DNA of 6,571 nt from a bacterium (GTDB taxonomy: Bacteria > Planctomycetota > JACOTG01 > JAUIME01): the NCBI GenBank assembly GCA_030433195.1, contig JAUIME010000307.1:1-6571 (forward strand), written 5' to 3'. Of the stretch, positions 1 to 6,440 are shown piece after piece. The first letter of the stretch is position 1, and each line of letters opens with the position of its first letter. The notes beneath the pieces were generated by a model. That model was not told where the DNA came from. It made no database searches and saw only the letters and a list, made by a program, of their open reading frames with translations. A program made the translations under genes and the position numbers.

Positions 1-1903
1 AGTTGCGGCCCAACGGGTAGTGGACGCGCAGATCGATCGGGATGTCCTTGGCGTCGATCTTGCGCAGCGCTTCGTGAACGTTCGTGCGTGCGTGGCCGTC
101 GGCGCGCAGCAGGTACTCGGCCGAGTCGACGTCGCCGAACATCTGGATCGCGAGGATGTCCATCGCGAGCTTCTCGACCGCGCCGCGGAAGCGCTCCTCG
201 TTGATGCGGAAGACGTTGCCGTCGTACTCGATGGCGCCGTAGTCGGTGAGGCGATTGAACTCGAAGATCTTGCCGCGCGCGTGGTCCGACGTGGCGCCGA
301 AGCGGATCGTGCGGAACGTCGACGCGACGTACGTCGTGATCATGTTGCGGACGTAGTTCGGATCGTCGACGATGTCGTTCTCGACGAGCCAGTACCCGAA
401 CAAGAGCGACACGATCTCGGCCTTGGCCTCTTCGAACGCGCTGTAGTAGCGCTGCATGCGGTCGCGCGGCGTGGTCTTCTGGGCGCGCAGCTCTTTGCCG
501 GTCGCGTCCTTCACCTTCATGGCGGACTCGGCCGACTCGCCTTCGGCGAGCGTCACGAAGATCGTCGACGGCCCGATCCCGTGCGCGACCTCGTGACGCA
601 CCGTGTTGTCGGTGAACATCGCGGCGACGACGGCGTCGCGGTCCTTCGGATCGAGCAACGTGTCCGCGATCGGCGCGAGGATCTTCTCGAACTTGCCGTC
701 GAGGACGTTCATGAGCATGACCTTCTTCGTGCCGAACTCGGCTTGCCACTCGGCGACGTTGGGGAGATTGAAGGCGAGCGTTTGCACGCCTTGGTTCCCC
801 ATGCCGCAAGCGTAGGCCACGTCGACCGCGACGAGCGTCACGTCGTCGCCGGGCGGAAGCCAACGCACGACACCCTCGGTGCCGTAGTACTTCTGGAACA
901 GCTCCCACAGGTACGCGTCCATCGACTGCACGTGCGACTTGTAGAGCTGCAGCGCTTCGGTCGCCTCGGGGCGCAGCACCGTGAGGTAGAACTGGAACGC
1001 GGCCTTCTTCTTGAGCAGCTCGTCGAGGTAGTTCTCGTACGGTCCGATCGTGACGTCGATGTTGCCGCGACCCGGATCGTCGATGTCGTTCATGCCGATC
1101 CACAGGCCTTCGCTCTCGCGGTAGTCGTTCGTGCGGAACGCCGTCGCGCGCGCGGCGAGGAACTTGCCGAGCGTCGACTCGGGCACGAGCTTCGCGATGT
1201 CTTCGAGCGTGTCGGCGAGCGGTGCGAGATGTTCCGCGTAGGCTTCGCTGTAGGGCACCGCGCGAAGCTGCGAGGCACCGCCCGCGACCTTGCCGCGGAT
1301 GACCGTGAAGTCGCTGTTCGCCGCCGCGCGAGCGTCTGGTGACAGCGTCGCGAGCCAAGACTCGAACGCGTCGGCCGTGAGCCCGCTCGGATAGAACGTG
1401 CGCGCCGGGTCCATCGGTTCGGGGATGCCCGGGCCGCGCAGGAACACGCTGTTCGGCGCATCGTCGTTTGCCTGGTCGTACGGCGACTTGTTGAACCAGA
1501 AATACTCGAGGACGCGGCGATTCGCGTCGGACGGGTTCGCACGATACTGCTCGACGAGCGCGTCGAAGATTCGCTCGTTGCCGGCGAGCATCTGCTCGAG
1601 GAAGATCGCGTCGAGGAAGTCGCCGGCCGCGGCGAGCTTTTCGAGCGCCTTCTTTTCGGCGTCGGAAAGGCGCGAGTCGTCGTAGTGCAGATCGAACGGG
1701 GCGTACTGCGCGAGCCGCCGCGCGATGCCTTCCGGATCGACGACCGTGTAGCGATCGGCCGAGGCGACGGTCGCGGTGTCGTCGGCGTCATCCGCGGCGG
1801 GCGTCGACTCGGTTTCGGTCGAGCCGGCCATTGCCGGACGGTCACTCATCGAGAGCGACAGGCCGAGGATCACGAGCCCGAGGAGGGCGGGGATGCGATT
1901 CAT
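1..1903 (-). CDS. Secreted M49 (dipeptidyl-peptidase III family) zinc metallopeptidase, C-terminus cut by window edge
   Basis: The reading frame runs 634 codons from ATG at 1903 off the left edge without a stop. Residues 1-26 look like a signal peptide: basic start MNR, hydrophobic stretch about 6-17, and an A-x-A cleavage site (A24-M25-A26) before G27. The zinc motif HEVAH is at 437-441, followed by GIGPS. The second motif EEAKAE is at 491-496; its glutamates would supply the third zinc ligand and the EExxAE/D signature. Upstream, RTNDYRESEG begins at 257 and IDVTIGPYE spans 282-290; both are characteristic of M49. The HEVAHGIGP form resembles the M49 domain of plant NUDT3-type proteins more than the HELLGH of animal DPP III. 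No Nudix domain precedes it. Members of this family remove dipeptides from the N-termini of short peptides, so a periplasmic or extracellular peptide-scavenging role is inferred. An SD (GGAGG, 5-nt spacing) fixes the start. Family assignment is confident; dipeptidyl specificity is not proven. Confidence 0.9.
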   Translation of the reverse strand, partial: MNRIPALLGLVILGLSLSMSDRPAMAGSTETESTPAADDADDTATVASADRYTVVDPEGIARRLAQYAPFDLHYDDSRLSDAEKKALEKLAAAGDFLDAIFLEQMLAGNERIFDALVEQYRANPSDANRRVLEYFWFNKSPYDQANDDAPNSVFLRGPGIPEPMDPARTFYPSGLTADAFESWLATLSPDARAAANSDFTVIRGKVAGGASQLRAVPYSEAYAEHLAPLADTLEDIAKLVPESTLGKFLAARATAFRTNDYRESEGLWIGMNDIDDPGRGNIDVTIGPYENYLDELLKKKAAFQFYLTVLRPEATEALQLYKSHVQSMDAYLWELFQKYYGTEGVVRWLPPGDDVTLVAVDVAYACGMGNQGVQTLAFNLPNVAEWQAEFGTKKVMLMNVLDGKFEKILAPIADTLLDPKDRDAVVAAMFTDNTVRHEVAHGIGPSTIFVTLAEGESAESAMKVKDATGKELRAQKTTPRDRMQRYYSAFEEAKAEIVSLLFGYWLVENDIVDDPNYVRNMITTYVASTFRTIRFGATSDHARGKIFEFNRLTDYGAIEYDGNVFRINEERFRGAVEKLAMDILAIQMFGDVDSAEYLLRADGHARTNVHEALRKIDAKDIPIDLRVHYPLGRN

Positions 1904-1908
1904 GGGAG

Positions 1909-1913
1909 CCTCC
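1909..1913 (-). promoter_or_regulatory. Ribosome binding site of the M49 peptidase gene
   Basis: The minus strand reads GGAGG with a 5-nt spacer before ATG at 1903. It lies inside the 14-nt gap that follows the TGA of the upstream gene (1920-1918). This supports the 1903 start and translational coupling of the two genes. Confidence 0.8.
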
Positions 1914-1917
1914 GATG

Positions 1918-2574
1918 TCAGCGAGGAGACGACGCGTCGCGCGCCGACTCCGGGATGTCCAATGTCCAATGCAAGACGCCTCCGCGCGAGTCGACGAGTT
2001 CGCCGAACGCGGGCGACGGGGTGGATTCGAGGTCGGGTGAACGGCCCGAGGCGAGCGCGTTCTCGAGGTCGGTGTCGCGGCGAGCCGTCGCGCGCACGTG
2101 CAGCGTGACGGGGCGGCGTGCGTCGAGCGTCCAGTGGCTCTGCGTGCCGTCCTCTTCGTACGGAAGCTCGAGCGGCTCGTCGGGGCGGATCGGCTGCGGC
2201 GTCTGGCGCGGATCTTCGGGGAACAGCGGACGCGTCCCGCCTGCGGACTCGCGCCACACGTAGAGCAGCACGGGACCGTCGCACGTGAAGCGCAGCCGCA
2301 GCGGCGCGTCGTCGGGCAGGGCGGCCGGGCTCGACAGCGGCGGCGTGCTCGAACCCTCGGTGGCGTCGATCCACGCGGCCGTCGCCTTGAAGTCGCGTAC
2401 GCGGGCCTGCTTTTCGGCTTCGTAGTCGAGGCGTGTGTCGAGCTCGCTGAAGTAGAAGAGGACCGCGGATCCGAAGACGAGCCCCACGAACAGCCCGAAA
2501 CCCAGGAGGACGCGCGTCCCCGAGAGGCGTCCGCGCGGTGTGGTGCCGGGAGGTGCGTTGGATGCGGGAGTCAT
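1918..2574 (-). CDS. Single-pass membrane protein with DUF4384-like extracytoplasmic domain
   Basis: This 218-residue protein starts at ATG 2574. It has a short Pro/Gly-rich cytoplasmic tail, one membrane helix at about 22-42 (RVLLGFGLFV onward, followed by acidic residues), a charged stalk to about 70, a Ser/Pro linker and a beta-rich domain at about 90-175. That domain has the order 'LRLRFTCDGPVLLYVW', then RPLFPED, then a proline-rich stretch, LELPYEEDG, HWTLD, VTLHVRA and DTDLENAL. The order resembles DUF4384 domains, in which 'YVLNxDxxGxVxxLFP', 'NPLxAGxxxRLP' and 'xxLExAL' recur; this is pattern similarity seen by eye. DUF4384 domains are often attached to kinases or surface proteins, with no agreed function. 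The gene is first in an operon with the M49 peptidase (14-nt gap). The frame extends upstream to 2688, but residues there (HGAGSRARRQ...) look non-coding and would leave a long Arg-rich leader, so 2574 is preferred. No strong SD precedes it. Confidence 0.72.
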   Translation of the reverse strand: MTPASNAPPGTTPRGRLSGTRVLLGFGLFVGLVFGSAVLFYFSELDTRLDYEAEKQARVRDFKATAAWIDATEGSSTPPLSSPAALPDDAPLRLRFTCDGPVLLYVWRESAGGTRPLFPEDPRQTPQPIRPDEPLELPYEEDGTQSHWTLDARRPVTLHVRATARRDTDLENALASGRSPDLESTPSPAFGELVDSRGGVLHWTLDIPESARDASSPR

Positions 2575-2645
2575 GGATTCGGTCCGTGGGTGACGGGTGG
2601 ATCGGGCAGGGGCGGCGCAGCCGGGCACCGGCCCCGAACCCGTCG

Positions 2646-2674
2646 ATTCTACGAGCTGGCGGCGCGCGCGGGAA
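2646..2674 (-). promoter_or_regulatory. Candidate sigma70-type promoter for the DUF4384-like/M49 operon
   Basis: On the minus strand, TAGAAT (2651-2646) is a five-of-six match to the -10 consensus. It stands 17 nt downstream of a weak -35 candidate, TTCCCG (2674-2669). Transcription would start near 2639, about 65 nt before the start codon. In DNA this G+C-rich an AT-containing hexamer stands out, but the -35 is poor. Confidence 0.3.
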
Positions 2675-2706
2675 CCCGCACCGTGCAAAGGCCCGTGAGC
2701 AGGCCG

Positions 2707-2735
2707 TTTCCGGCGGCGGGCGGCGTTGGTATCCT
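2707..2735 (+). promoter_or_regulatory. Candidate extended -10 promoter for the short-chain dehydrogenase gene
   Basis: TGGTATCCT at 2727-2735 fits an extended -10 (TGnTATnnT). The hexamer TTTCCG at 2707-2712 sits 17 nt upstream as a poor -35. The predicted start would be near 2742, giving a leader of about 54 nt. It lies in the divergent intergenic region, overlapping no gene. Confidence 0.25.
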
Positions 2736-2785
2736 CTCGGCCCGACGCGGCGGCAGGCCCGCCGCGCGACTCGAGACTCTTCGAC

Positions 2786-2789
2786 GAGG
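2786..2789 (+). promoter_or_regulatory. Ribosome binding site of the short-chain dehydrogenase gene
   Basis: GAGG with a 6-nt spacer to ATG at 2796. This decides the start against the much longer open frame that reaches back to 2538 and would overlap the divergent gene. Confidence 0.6.
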
Positions 2790-2795
2790 TGCATC

Positions 2796-3671
2796 ATGAG
2801 CGGCGGCACGGATACGGCGCGTGCGGAAGGCAAGACGGTCCTGATCACGGGCGCGAATCGCGGCATCGGCAAGGCCGTGGCCGACAAGATCGCGCGGACG
2901 GGGGCCCGGGTCGTGCTCGGGTGCCGCGAGGCCGCGCGCGGGGAAGCCGCGCGCGACGAGCTGCGCAAGACGACCGGCAACTCGGCCATCGAGTGCATGA
3001 CCGTCGATCTCGCCGATCAGCGTTCGATCCGGTCGTTCGTGAAGGAGTTCCGCGAGCGCTACGACGCGCTGCACGTTCTCGTGAACAACGCCGGCGTGCT
3101 GTTGCAGGAGCGTCGCGTCACGAAGGACGGCGTCGAGGAGACGTTCGCGGTCAATCACGTCGCCTACTTCCTGCTCACGAACCTGCTGCTCAAGCAGCTC
3201 GAGGCGAGCGCGCCGGCCCGCATCGTGAACGTCGCGTCGGCCGCGCACCAGCGCGTCTCCGACTTCACGGATCCGCAGTCCGAGTCGTCCTACGACCCGC
3301 TCATGGCGTACTCGAAGTCGAAGCTCGCCAACCTGTACTTCACGTACCAGCTCGCGCAGAGGCTCGGCGGCACGGGGGTGACGGTCAATGCCGTGCATCC
3401 CGGCGTCGTCGACACGGGCCTCCTCTCGTCCCTCTTCAAGACGCGGCTCTGGTTGCGGATGCTGTTCTGGGTGAAGCGCGTCAAGGTCATTTCGACCGAC
3501 GATGGCGCCGACACGATCGCGTACCTCGCGACGTCGCCCGACGTCGAAGGCGTTTCGGGCAAGTACTTCGTGAATCGCCACGAAACCGAATCGTCGCCGC
3601 TTTCCTATGACGAGATCCTCGCCAACCAACTCTGGGAGCGAAGTCTCGAGCTGACGGCCGGGTCCCGCTGA
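2796..3671 (+). CDS. Short-chain dehydrogenase/reductase (SDR), retinol-dehydrogenase-like
   Basis: This 291-residue protein is a classical Rossmann-fold SDR of normal length. Visible motifs are the cofactor loop TGANRGIG (18-25), DL after beta-3 (71-72), NNAG (97-100), and the catalytic tetrad N120, S148 (in VNVASAAH), Y172 and K176 (YSKSK). HPGVVDT (201-207) follows. R22 in the glycine loop and R44 after the second strand (GCRE) favour NADP(H) over NAD(H). The HPGVVDTGL and YSKSKLANL motifs place it near the retinol dehydrogenase 11/12, WWOX and protochlorophyllide reductase-like branch, whose bacterial members mostly have unknown substrates. It would catalyse NAD(P)H-dependent oxidation or reduction of an alcohol/carbonyl pair in the cytoplasm. 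The C-terminal third carries a hydrophobic, basic patch (LWLRMLFWVKRVK) typical of substrate-entry helices. No neighbour indicates the substrate. All catalytic residues are present. Confidence 0.95.
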   Translation: MSGGTDTARAEGKTVLITGANRGIGKAVADKIARTGARVVLGCREAARGEAARDELRKTTGNSAIECMTVDLADQRSIRSFVKEFRERYDALHVLVNNAGVLLQERRVTKDGVEETFAVNHVAYFLLTNLLLKQLEASAPARIVNVASAAHQRVSDFTDPQSESSYDPLMAYSKSKLANLYFTYQLAQRLGGTGVTVNAVHPGVVDTGLLSSLFKTRLWLRMLFWVKRVKVISTDDGADTIAYLATSPDVEGVSGKYFVNRHETESSPLSYDEILANQLWERSLELTAGSR

Positions 3672-3693
3672 TCGCGCGCGCAGCGGAGACGCT

Positions 3694-3716
3694 GTAGGAG
3701 CCGTCGGCTAAAGCTC
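3694..3716. repeat. REP-like palindromic element with GTAG head
   Basis: The gap between the SDR gene and the next gene (3672-3784, 113 nt) contains GTAG (3694-3697), then an 11-nt palindrome AGCCG-T-CGGCT (3699-3709), then a GAGC/GCTC pairing (3698-3701 with 3713-3716). A GTAG tetranucleotide followed by an imperfect palindrome is the form of REP elements mobilised by RAYT transposases in other bacteria. Only one copy is in this window, so membership of a repeat family is inferred. No transposase is nearby. The element could also act as an mRNA 3' structure for the SDR gene. Confidence 0.4.
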
Positions 3717-3784
3717 GCCCCGCGAAGTCCCGAAGTGAAGGATTGCGTTGCACTTCGTGGATGGATCGTGAGGCGGGACGGCGG

Positions 3785-5650
3785 ATGCGCAATTTCATCA
3801 TCGTGAGCGTCGCGACGACTTTGATCGCCGCGGTCGCGCTCGGGGTCTTCGATCGGTGGGTTCGACACGACTTGTCGAATCGCGCCGACGTGCGATTCTC
3901 CGAGATCCGCATGCCGCTCGCGCTCGAGCCCGACGAGGCGGACGAGGTGATGCGTGCGGTCGAGGCGTCGCTCGCGGGAGGCGGTCGCATCCTCGGGGCG
4001 CTTCCCGAACGGCTCGAAGACGATCTCGCGCCGCGGGCGGTGTTCGTGTCGGCGGGTGGGGCGTTTGCTCGCGCTCGCGTTCAGGTCGGCGTCGGGCACG
4101 GGCTGCGCTCGGCGCTCGAGCGCGCGCTCGCGGAATTCGCTCCCGCCGAGGGCTTCGTGCCGCGGATGCCATGGATCAAGCTCGATGTCGTCGAGGAAGT
4201 CGGCGGCGTCGAGATCCACCGGTTGCGCAATCCGGTGTCGATCATCCCGAGCCTCGAGGGAATCGTGTTCGACAGCGCGAGTCGCGTCGCGTTCCTCCCG
4301 GAGGAGCTCGTGGCGGCCTCGCTCGTCGACGACAGCGGGCGACTGCGTCTCGACGAGATGCGTCGGTACGTCGGGCGCGACCGCGGCGGCCGGATCGATC
4401 CGCCCGACGACGGCAACGTCTTCTATCGCCGCTTTCTGTGCGCCTCGTGGTTCCGCGCCAAGGGGACGACGTCACCGTTGTACCGCGGGAATCTCGATCC
4501 CGAGATCGTGCACCGCGCCGATCTGCTCGAAGCCGCGAAGCTCGGCGGGGAGTACTTGAAGTCGGCGCGTCACATCGACGGGAGCTTCCGCTACCTCTAC
4601 GATCCTCGCACGGACGCGGAACCGTCCGGCTACAACATGCTGCGGCATGCCGGCACGCTCTACTCGATGTTCGAGCTGTTCGGCAAGACCGGCGACGAAG
4701 AGCTGCTGCGCGCGACGGTCGCGCCCCTCGCCTATTTGAAGGACTACATCCACACGCAGCGAAGCGGCAGCGAGGCGCGCGCGAGCGTCGTCGTACGCGA
4801 CGAGGTCAAGCTCGGCGGAGTGGCGCTCGCGGCCATCGCGCTCGCCGAGCGGATCGCGGTGTTGGGGGACGCGTCCGACGGGCCGCTCTTGCGCAGCCTC
4901 GGGCGGACGATTCTCGCGCACCAAAAGCCGACCGGCGAACTGATCTCGAAGTGGACTTATCCCGAAGACGAGACACTGCCGTTCGTGTCGCAGTACTATC
5001 CGGGCGAGGCGATCCTCGCATTGATGCGCATTCACGAGTTCGACGGGGACGAGCGCTGGGTCGACGCCGCGGCGGCGGCCGCCCGTTGGCTGATCACGGT
5101 TCGCGACGCCGACGTTCCCGACGCGCGCCTCAACCACGATCACTGGCTCTTGTACGGGCTCGAAGCGCTCCATCGTGCGCGTCCCGATTCGCTCTATCTC
5201 GACCACGCCGAGCGCATCTGCAACGCGATCCGCAGCTCGCAGAACCGCAACCCGCGTCATCCCGATTGGCTCGGCTCGTACTACGTGCCGCCGCGCGGAA
5301 CGCCGACCGCGACGCGTACGGAAGGACTCGCGGCGGCGTATCGCATGCTGCGCGACAACGGCCGACTCGAAGCCGCCGAGACCGTGCTCGAAACGATCTG
5401 CCTCAACGTGCTCTTCCAGCTGCGGACGCAGATTCGCCCCGAGTCGTCGATGTATTACCCGCGGCCGCAACGCGCGATCGGCGGTTTCCGCAAGGGGCTG
5501 GAAGACGACGAAGTGCGCATCGACTACGTGCAGCACAACCTCTCGGCGTTGCTGCTCGTCTACGAGATCCTGCGCGAGGAACGGCGCGACGGGATCGGAC
5601 GTCGAGGCCCGACTCCCGTGGTGATCGCCGAAGCGCCGGCGGGGCGCTGA
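3785..5650 (+). CDS. Membrane-anchored protein of unrecognised family with helical alpha/alpha-toroid-like C-terminal half
   Basis: With start ATG 3785 the protein has 621 residues. An N-terminal membrane segment (about 3-22, MRNFIIVSVATTLIAAVALG) is followed by a basic/aromatic boundary, suggesting an inner-membrane anchor or uncleaved signal with the bulk outside the cytoplasm. Residues about 45-200 form a mixed alpha/beta domain with RAVFVSAGG (84-92) and GIVFDSASRVAFLPEEL (159-175). Residues about 240-600 are a series of helical hairpins with aromatic, glycine and histidine motifs: GYNMLRHAGTLY (282-293), YYPGEAILALMR (404-415), NHDHWLLYGLEAL (450-462), PDWLGSYY (493-500) and TATRTEGLAAAYR (508-520). 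This pattern resembles six- or seven-hairpin barrels of glycan-active enzymes (N-acylglucosamine 2-epimerase, C5-epimerase C-terminal domains, unsaturated glycuronyl hydrolases), but I do not recognise a specific family. GGA 6 nt upstream supports 3785; TTG 3743 and ATG 3761 are in-frame alternatives. Translation is intact throughout. Confidence 0.85.
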   Translation: MRNFIIVSVATTLIAAVALGVFDRWVRHDLSNRADVRFSEIRMPLALEPDEADEVMRAVEASLAGGGRILGALPERLEDDLAPRAVFVSAGGAFARARVQVGVGHGLRSALERALAEFAPAEGFVPRMPWIKLDVVEEVGGVEIHRLRNPVSIIPSLEGIVFDSASRVAFLPEELVAASLVDDSGRLRLDEMRRYVGRDRGGRIDPPDDGNVFYRRFLCASWFRAKGTTSPLYRGNLDPEIVHRADLLEAAKLGGEYLKSARHIDGSFRYLYDPRTDAEPSGYNMLRHAGTLYSMFELFGKTGDEELLRATVAPLAYLKDYIHTQRSGSEARASVVVRDEVKLGGVALAAIALAERIAVLGDASDGPLLRSLGRTILAHQKPTGELISKWTYPEDETLPFVSQYYPGEAILALMRIHEFDGDERWVDAAAAAARWLITVRDADVPDARLNHDHWLLYGLEALHRARPDSLYLDHAERICNAIRSSQNRNPRHPDWLGSYYVPPRGTPTATRTEGLAAAYRMLRDNGRLEAAETVLETICLNVLFQLRTQIRPESSMYYPRPQRAIGGFRKGLEDDEVRIDYVQHNLSALLLVYEILREERRDGIGRRGPTPVVIAEAPAGR

Positions 5651-5657
5651 CGCGGCA

Positions 5658-6185
5658 TCAGTCGACGAGGATCCCCAGGTCGTCGTTCTGGAGGATCGTG
5701 TCGTCGGGGTCGGTGTCGAGGACTCCGTCCGGACCGGCCGAGATCACCCAGACGTACTCGTCGCCGTCGAAGAACCCGTTCACGTTGACGAGGTAGGCGT
5801 TCCCCCAGGGATCCGGCCGTACGCCGGAAAGGTACGGACCCTTCCACTGCGTCCCGCCGTTGACGCCGCCGTTCGTCAGGTAGTCCGTCAGATCGCCCGC
5901 GTCGCCGTTGTCGTCGTTGAAGGGATTGGGGTTGACTTCGGTGCCGGCGCCGAGCAGATACTCGAGCGTGTCGTCACCGAGCGGGCCGGTGGGGGCGAAC
6001 CCCGTGTCCTTGAAGAACTGGTTGATCGCCGTGCCGATGCGTCGCGCTTCCCCTTGCGCGGTCGCTTCCGACGCCTGACCGAGCTCCGACGAGACGATGG
6101 GCACCATGATCGCGGCGAGCGCCGAAATGATGGCGACGGTGATGATCATCTCGATCAGCGTGAAGCCTCTTTCGTCTCGGCGCAT
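5658..6185 (-). CDS. GspG-like (type II secretion major pseudopilin family) protein
   Basis: This 175-residue protein begins with a class-III prepilin leader, MRRDERG, then FTLIEMIITVAIISALAAIMVPIV. Prepilin peptidase would cut between G7 and F8 and methylate F8; the conserved Glu at mature position 5 is E12. The hydrophobic helix is about 8-31. After it comes the alpha-1 continuation, GEARRIGTAINQFFKDTG (45-62), then a GspG-type C-terminal domain with WKGPYLSG (114-121), RPDPWGNAYLVN (123-134) and VISAGPDGVLDT (147-158) plus an Asp-rich end (DPDDTILQNDD). In GspG this region binds calcium. A long Asn/Asp/Gly loop (about 84-112) precedes WKGPY. No other secretion or pilus gene is in the window, so its machine must be encoded elsewhere. 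The ATG at 6188 immediately precedes the chosen one; AGGAG is 5 nt from ATG 6185 and only 2 nt from ATG 6188. A GTG at 6452 in the same frame is rejected because it would make an 89-residue leader through a terminator. Confidence 0.92.
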   Translation of the reverse strand: MRRDERGFTLIEMIITVAIISALAAIMVPIVSSELGQASEATAQGEARRIGTAINQFFKDTGFAPTGPLGDDTLEYLLGAGTEVNPNPFNDDNGDAGDLTDYLTNGGVNGGTQWKGPYLSGVRPDPWGNAYLVNVNGFFDGDEYVWVISAGPDGVLDTDPDDTILQNDDLGILVD

Positions 6186-6190
6186 CATGG

Positions 6191-6195
6191 CTCCT
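6191..6195 (-). promoter_or_regulatory. Ribosome binding site of the pseudopilin gene
   Basis: The minus strand reads AGGAG, 5 nt before ATG at 6185 and 2 nt before ATG at 6188. The spacing favours the second ATG and gives the short basic leader expected of a prepilin. Confidence 0.75.
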
Positions 6196-6288
6196 GGAGG
6201 GCGTTGGCGGATCGGGGAGGGTGTGAAGGCAGGCTCGGGCGGCAAGGAGCGACGCGGTCGCGATCGATGCTCGTGAGGCGGGCCGAGA

Positions 6289-6316
6289 AGTATATCCCGT
6301 CCTCTTCGATCGGCAA
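6289..6316 (-). promoter_or_regulatory. Predicted sigma70-type promoter of the pseudopilin gene
   Basis: On the minus strand, TTGCCG (6316-6311) and TATACT (6294-6289) are separated by 16 nt. TATACT matches five of six -10 consensus positions and TTGCCG four of six -35 positions. It is one of very few AT-rich spots in the intergenic region and lies between the upstream terminator and the pseudopilin gene, giving a leader of about 95 nt. Confidence 0.5.
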
Positions 6317-6400
6317 GTAATCGCGCCGCGGTTTTCGCCTGGCGGAGGGGATGAGGCGGGCGGGGCTGATTCGCGGGGACAGCGGTCGAGTCGGTGATCG

Positions 6401-6440
6401 AACAAAAGAACGAGCCCCGCGAAGGTCGCGAGGCTCGTTC
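6401..6440 (-). terminator. Intrinsic terminator of the gene entering from the right edge
   Basis: A perfect 9-bp inverted repeat (GAACGAGCC at 6408-6416, GGCTCGTTC at 6432-6440) continues, after one mismatch, with CGCG/CGCG around a 5-nt loop. On the minus strand it is followed by TTTTGTT (6407-6401). No T-run follows on the plus strand, so it is unidirectional. It ends minus-strand transcripts about 80 nt after the stop codon at 6490 and insulates the pseudopilin promoter. Confidence 0.85.

Noticed and set aside
20..1342. Long plus-strand open frame (440 codons) opposite the M49 gene
   Set aside because: The translation is rich in Arg, Val, Asp and Glu with no recognisable domain, and lies antisense to a frame with clear M49 motifs. 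High G+C removes stops from antisense frames.
1090..1845. Minus-strand open frame of 251 codons inside the M49 gene
   Set aside because: It is in a different frame from the M49 protein and translates to Ser/Arg/Thr-rich low-complexity sequence.
2538..2795. N-terminal extension of the SDR by 86 residues
   Set aside because: It would overlap the divergent gene's start, has no SDR counterpart, and is Arg/Gly-rich. The ATG at 2796 has an SD and places TGxxxGIG at the usual position.
4472..5536. Minus-strand open frame of 354 codons opposite the helical-barrel gene
   Set aside because: It is a mirror artefact of G+C codon bias, with low-complexity Arg/Val/Glu composition and no motifs. The plus-strand frame has an anchor and patterned motifs.
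3856..5796. Plus-strand open frame of 646 codons overlapping the helical-barrel gene in another frame
   Set aside because: The translation is dominated by Arg and Ala, and it runs past the opposing gene's end. It is longer than the real gene but clearly not protein-like.
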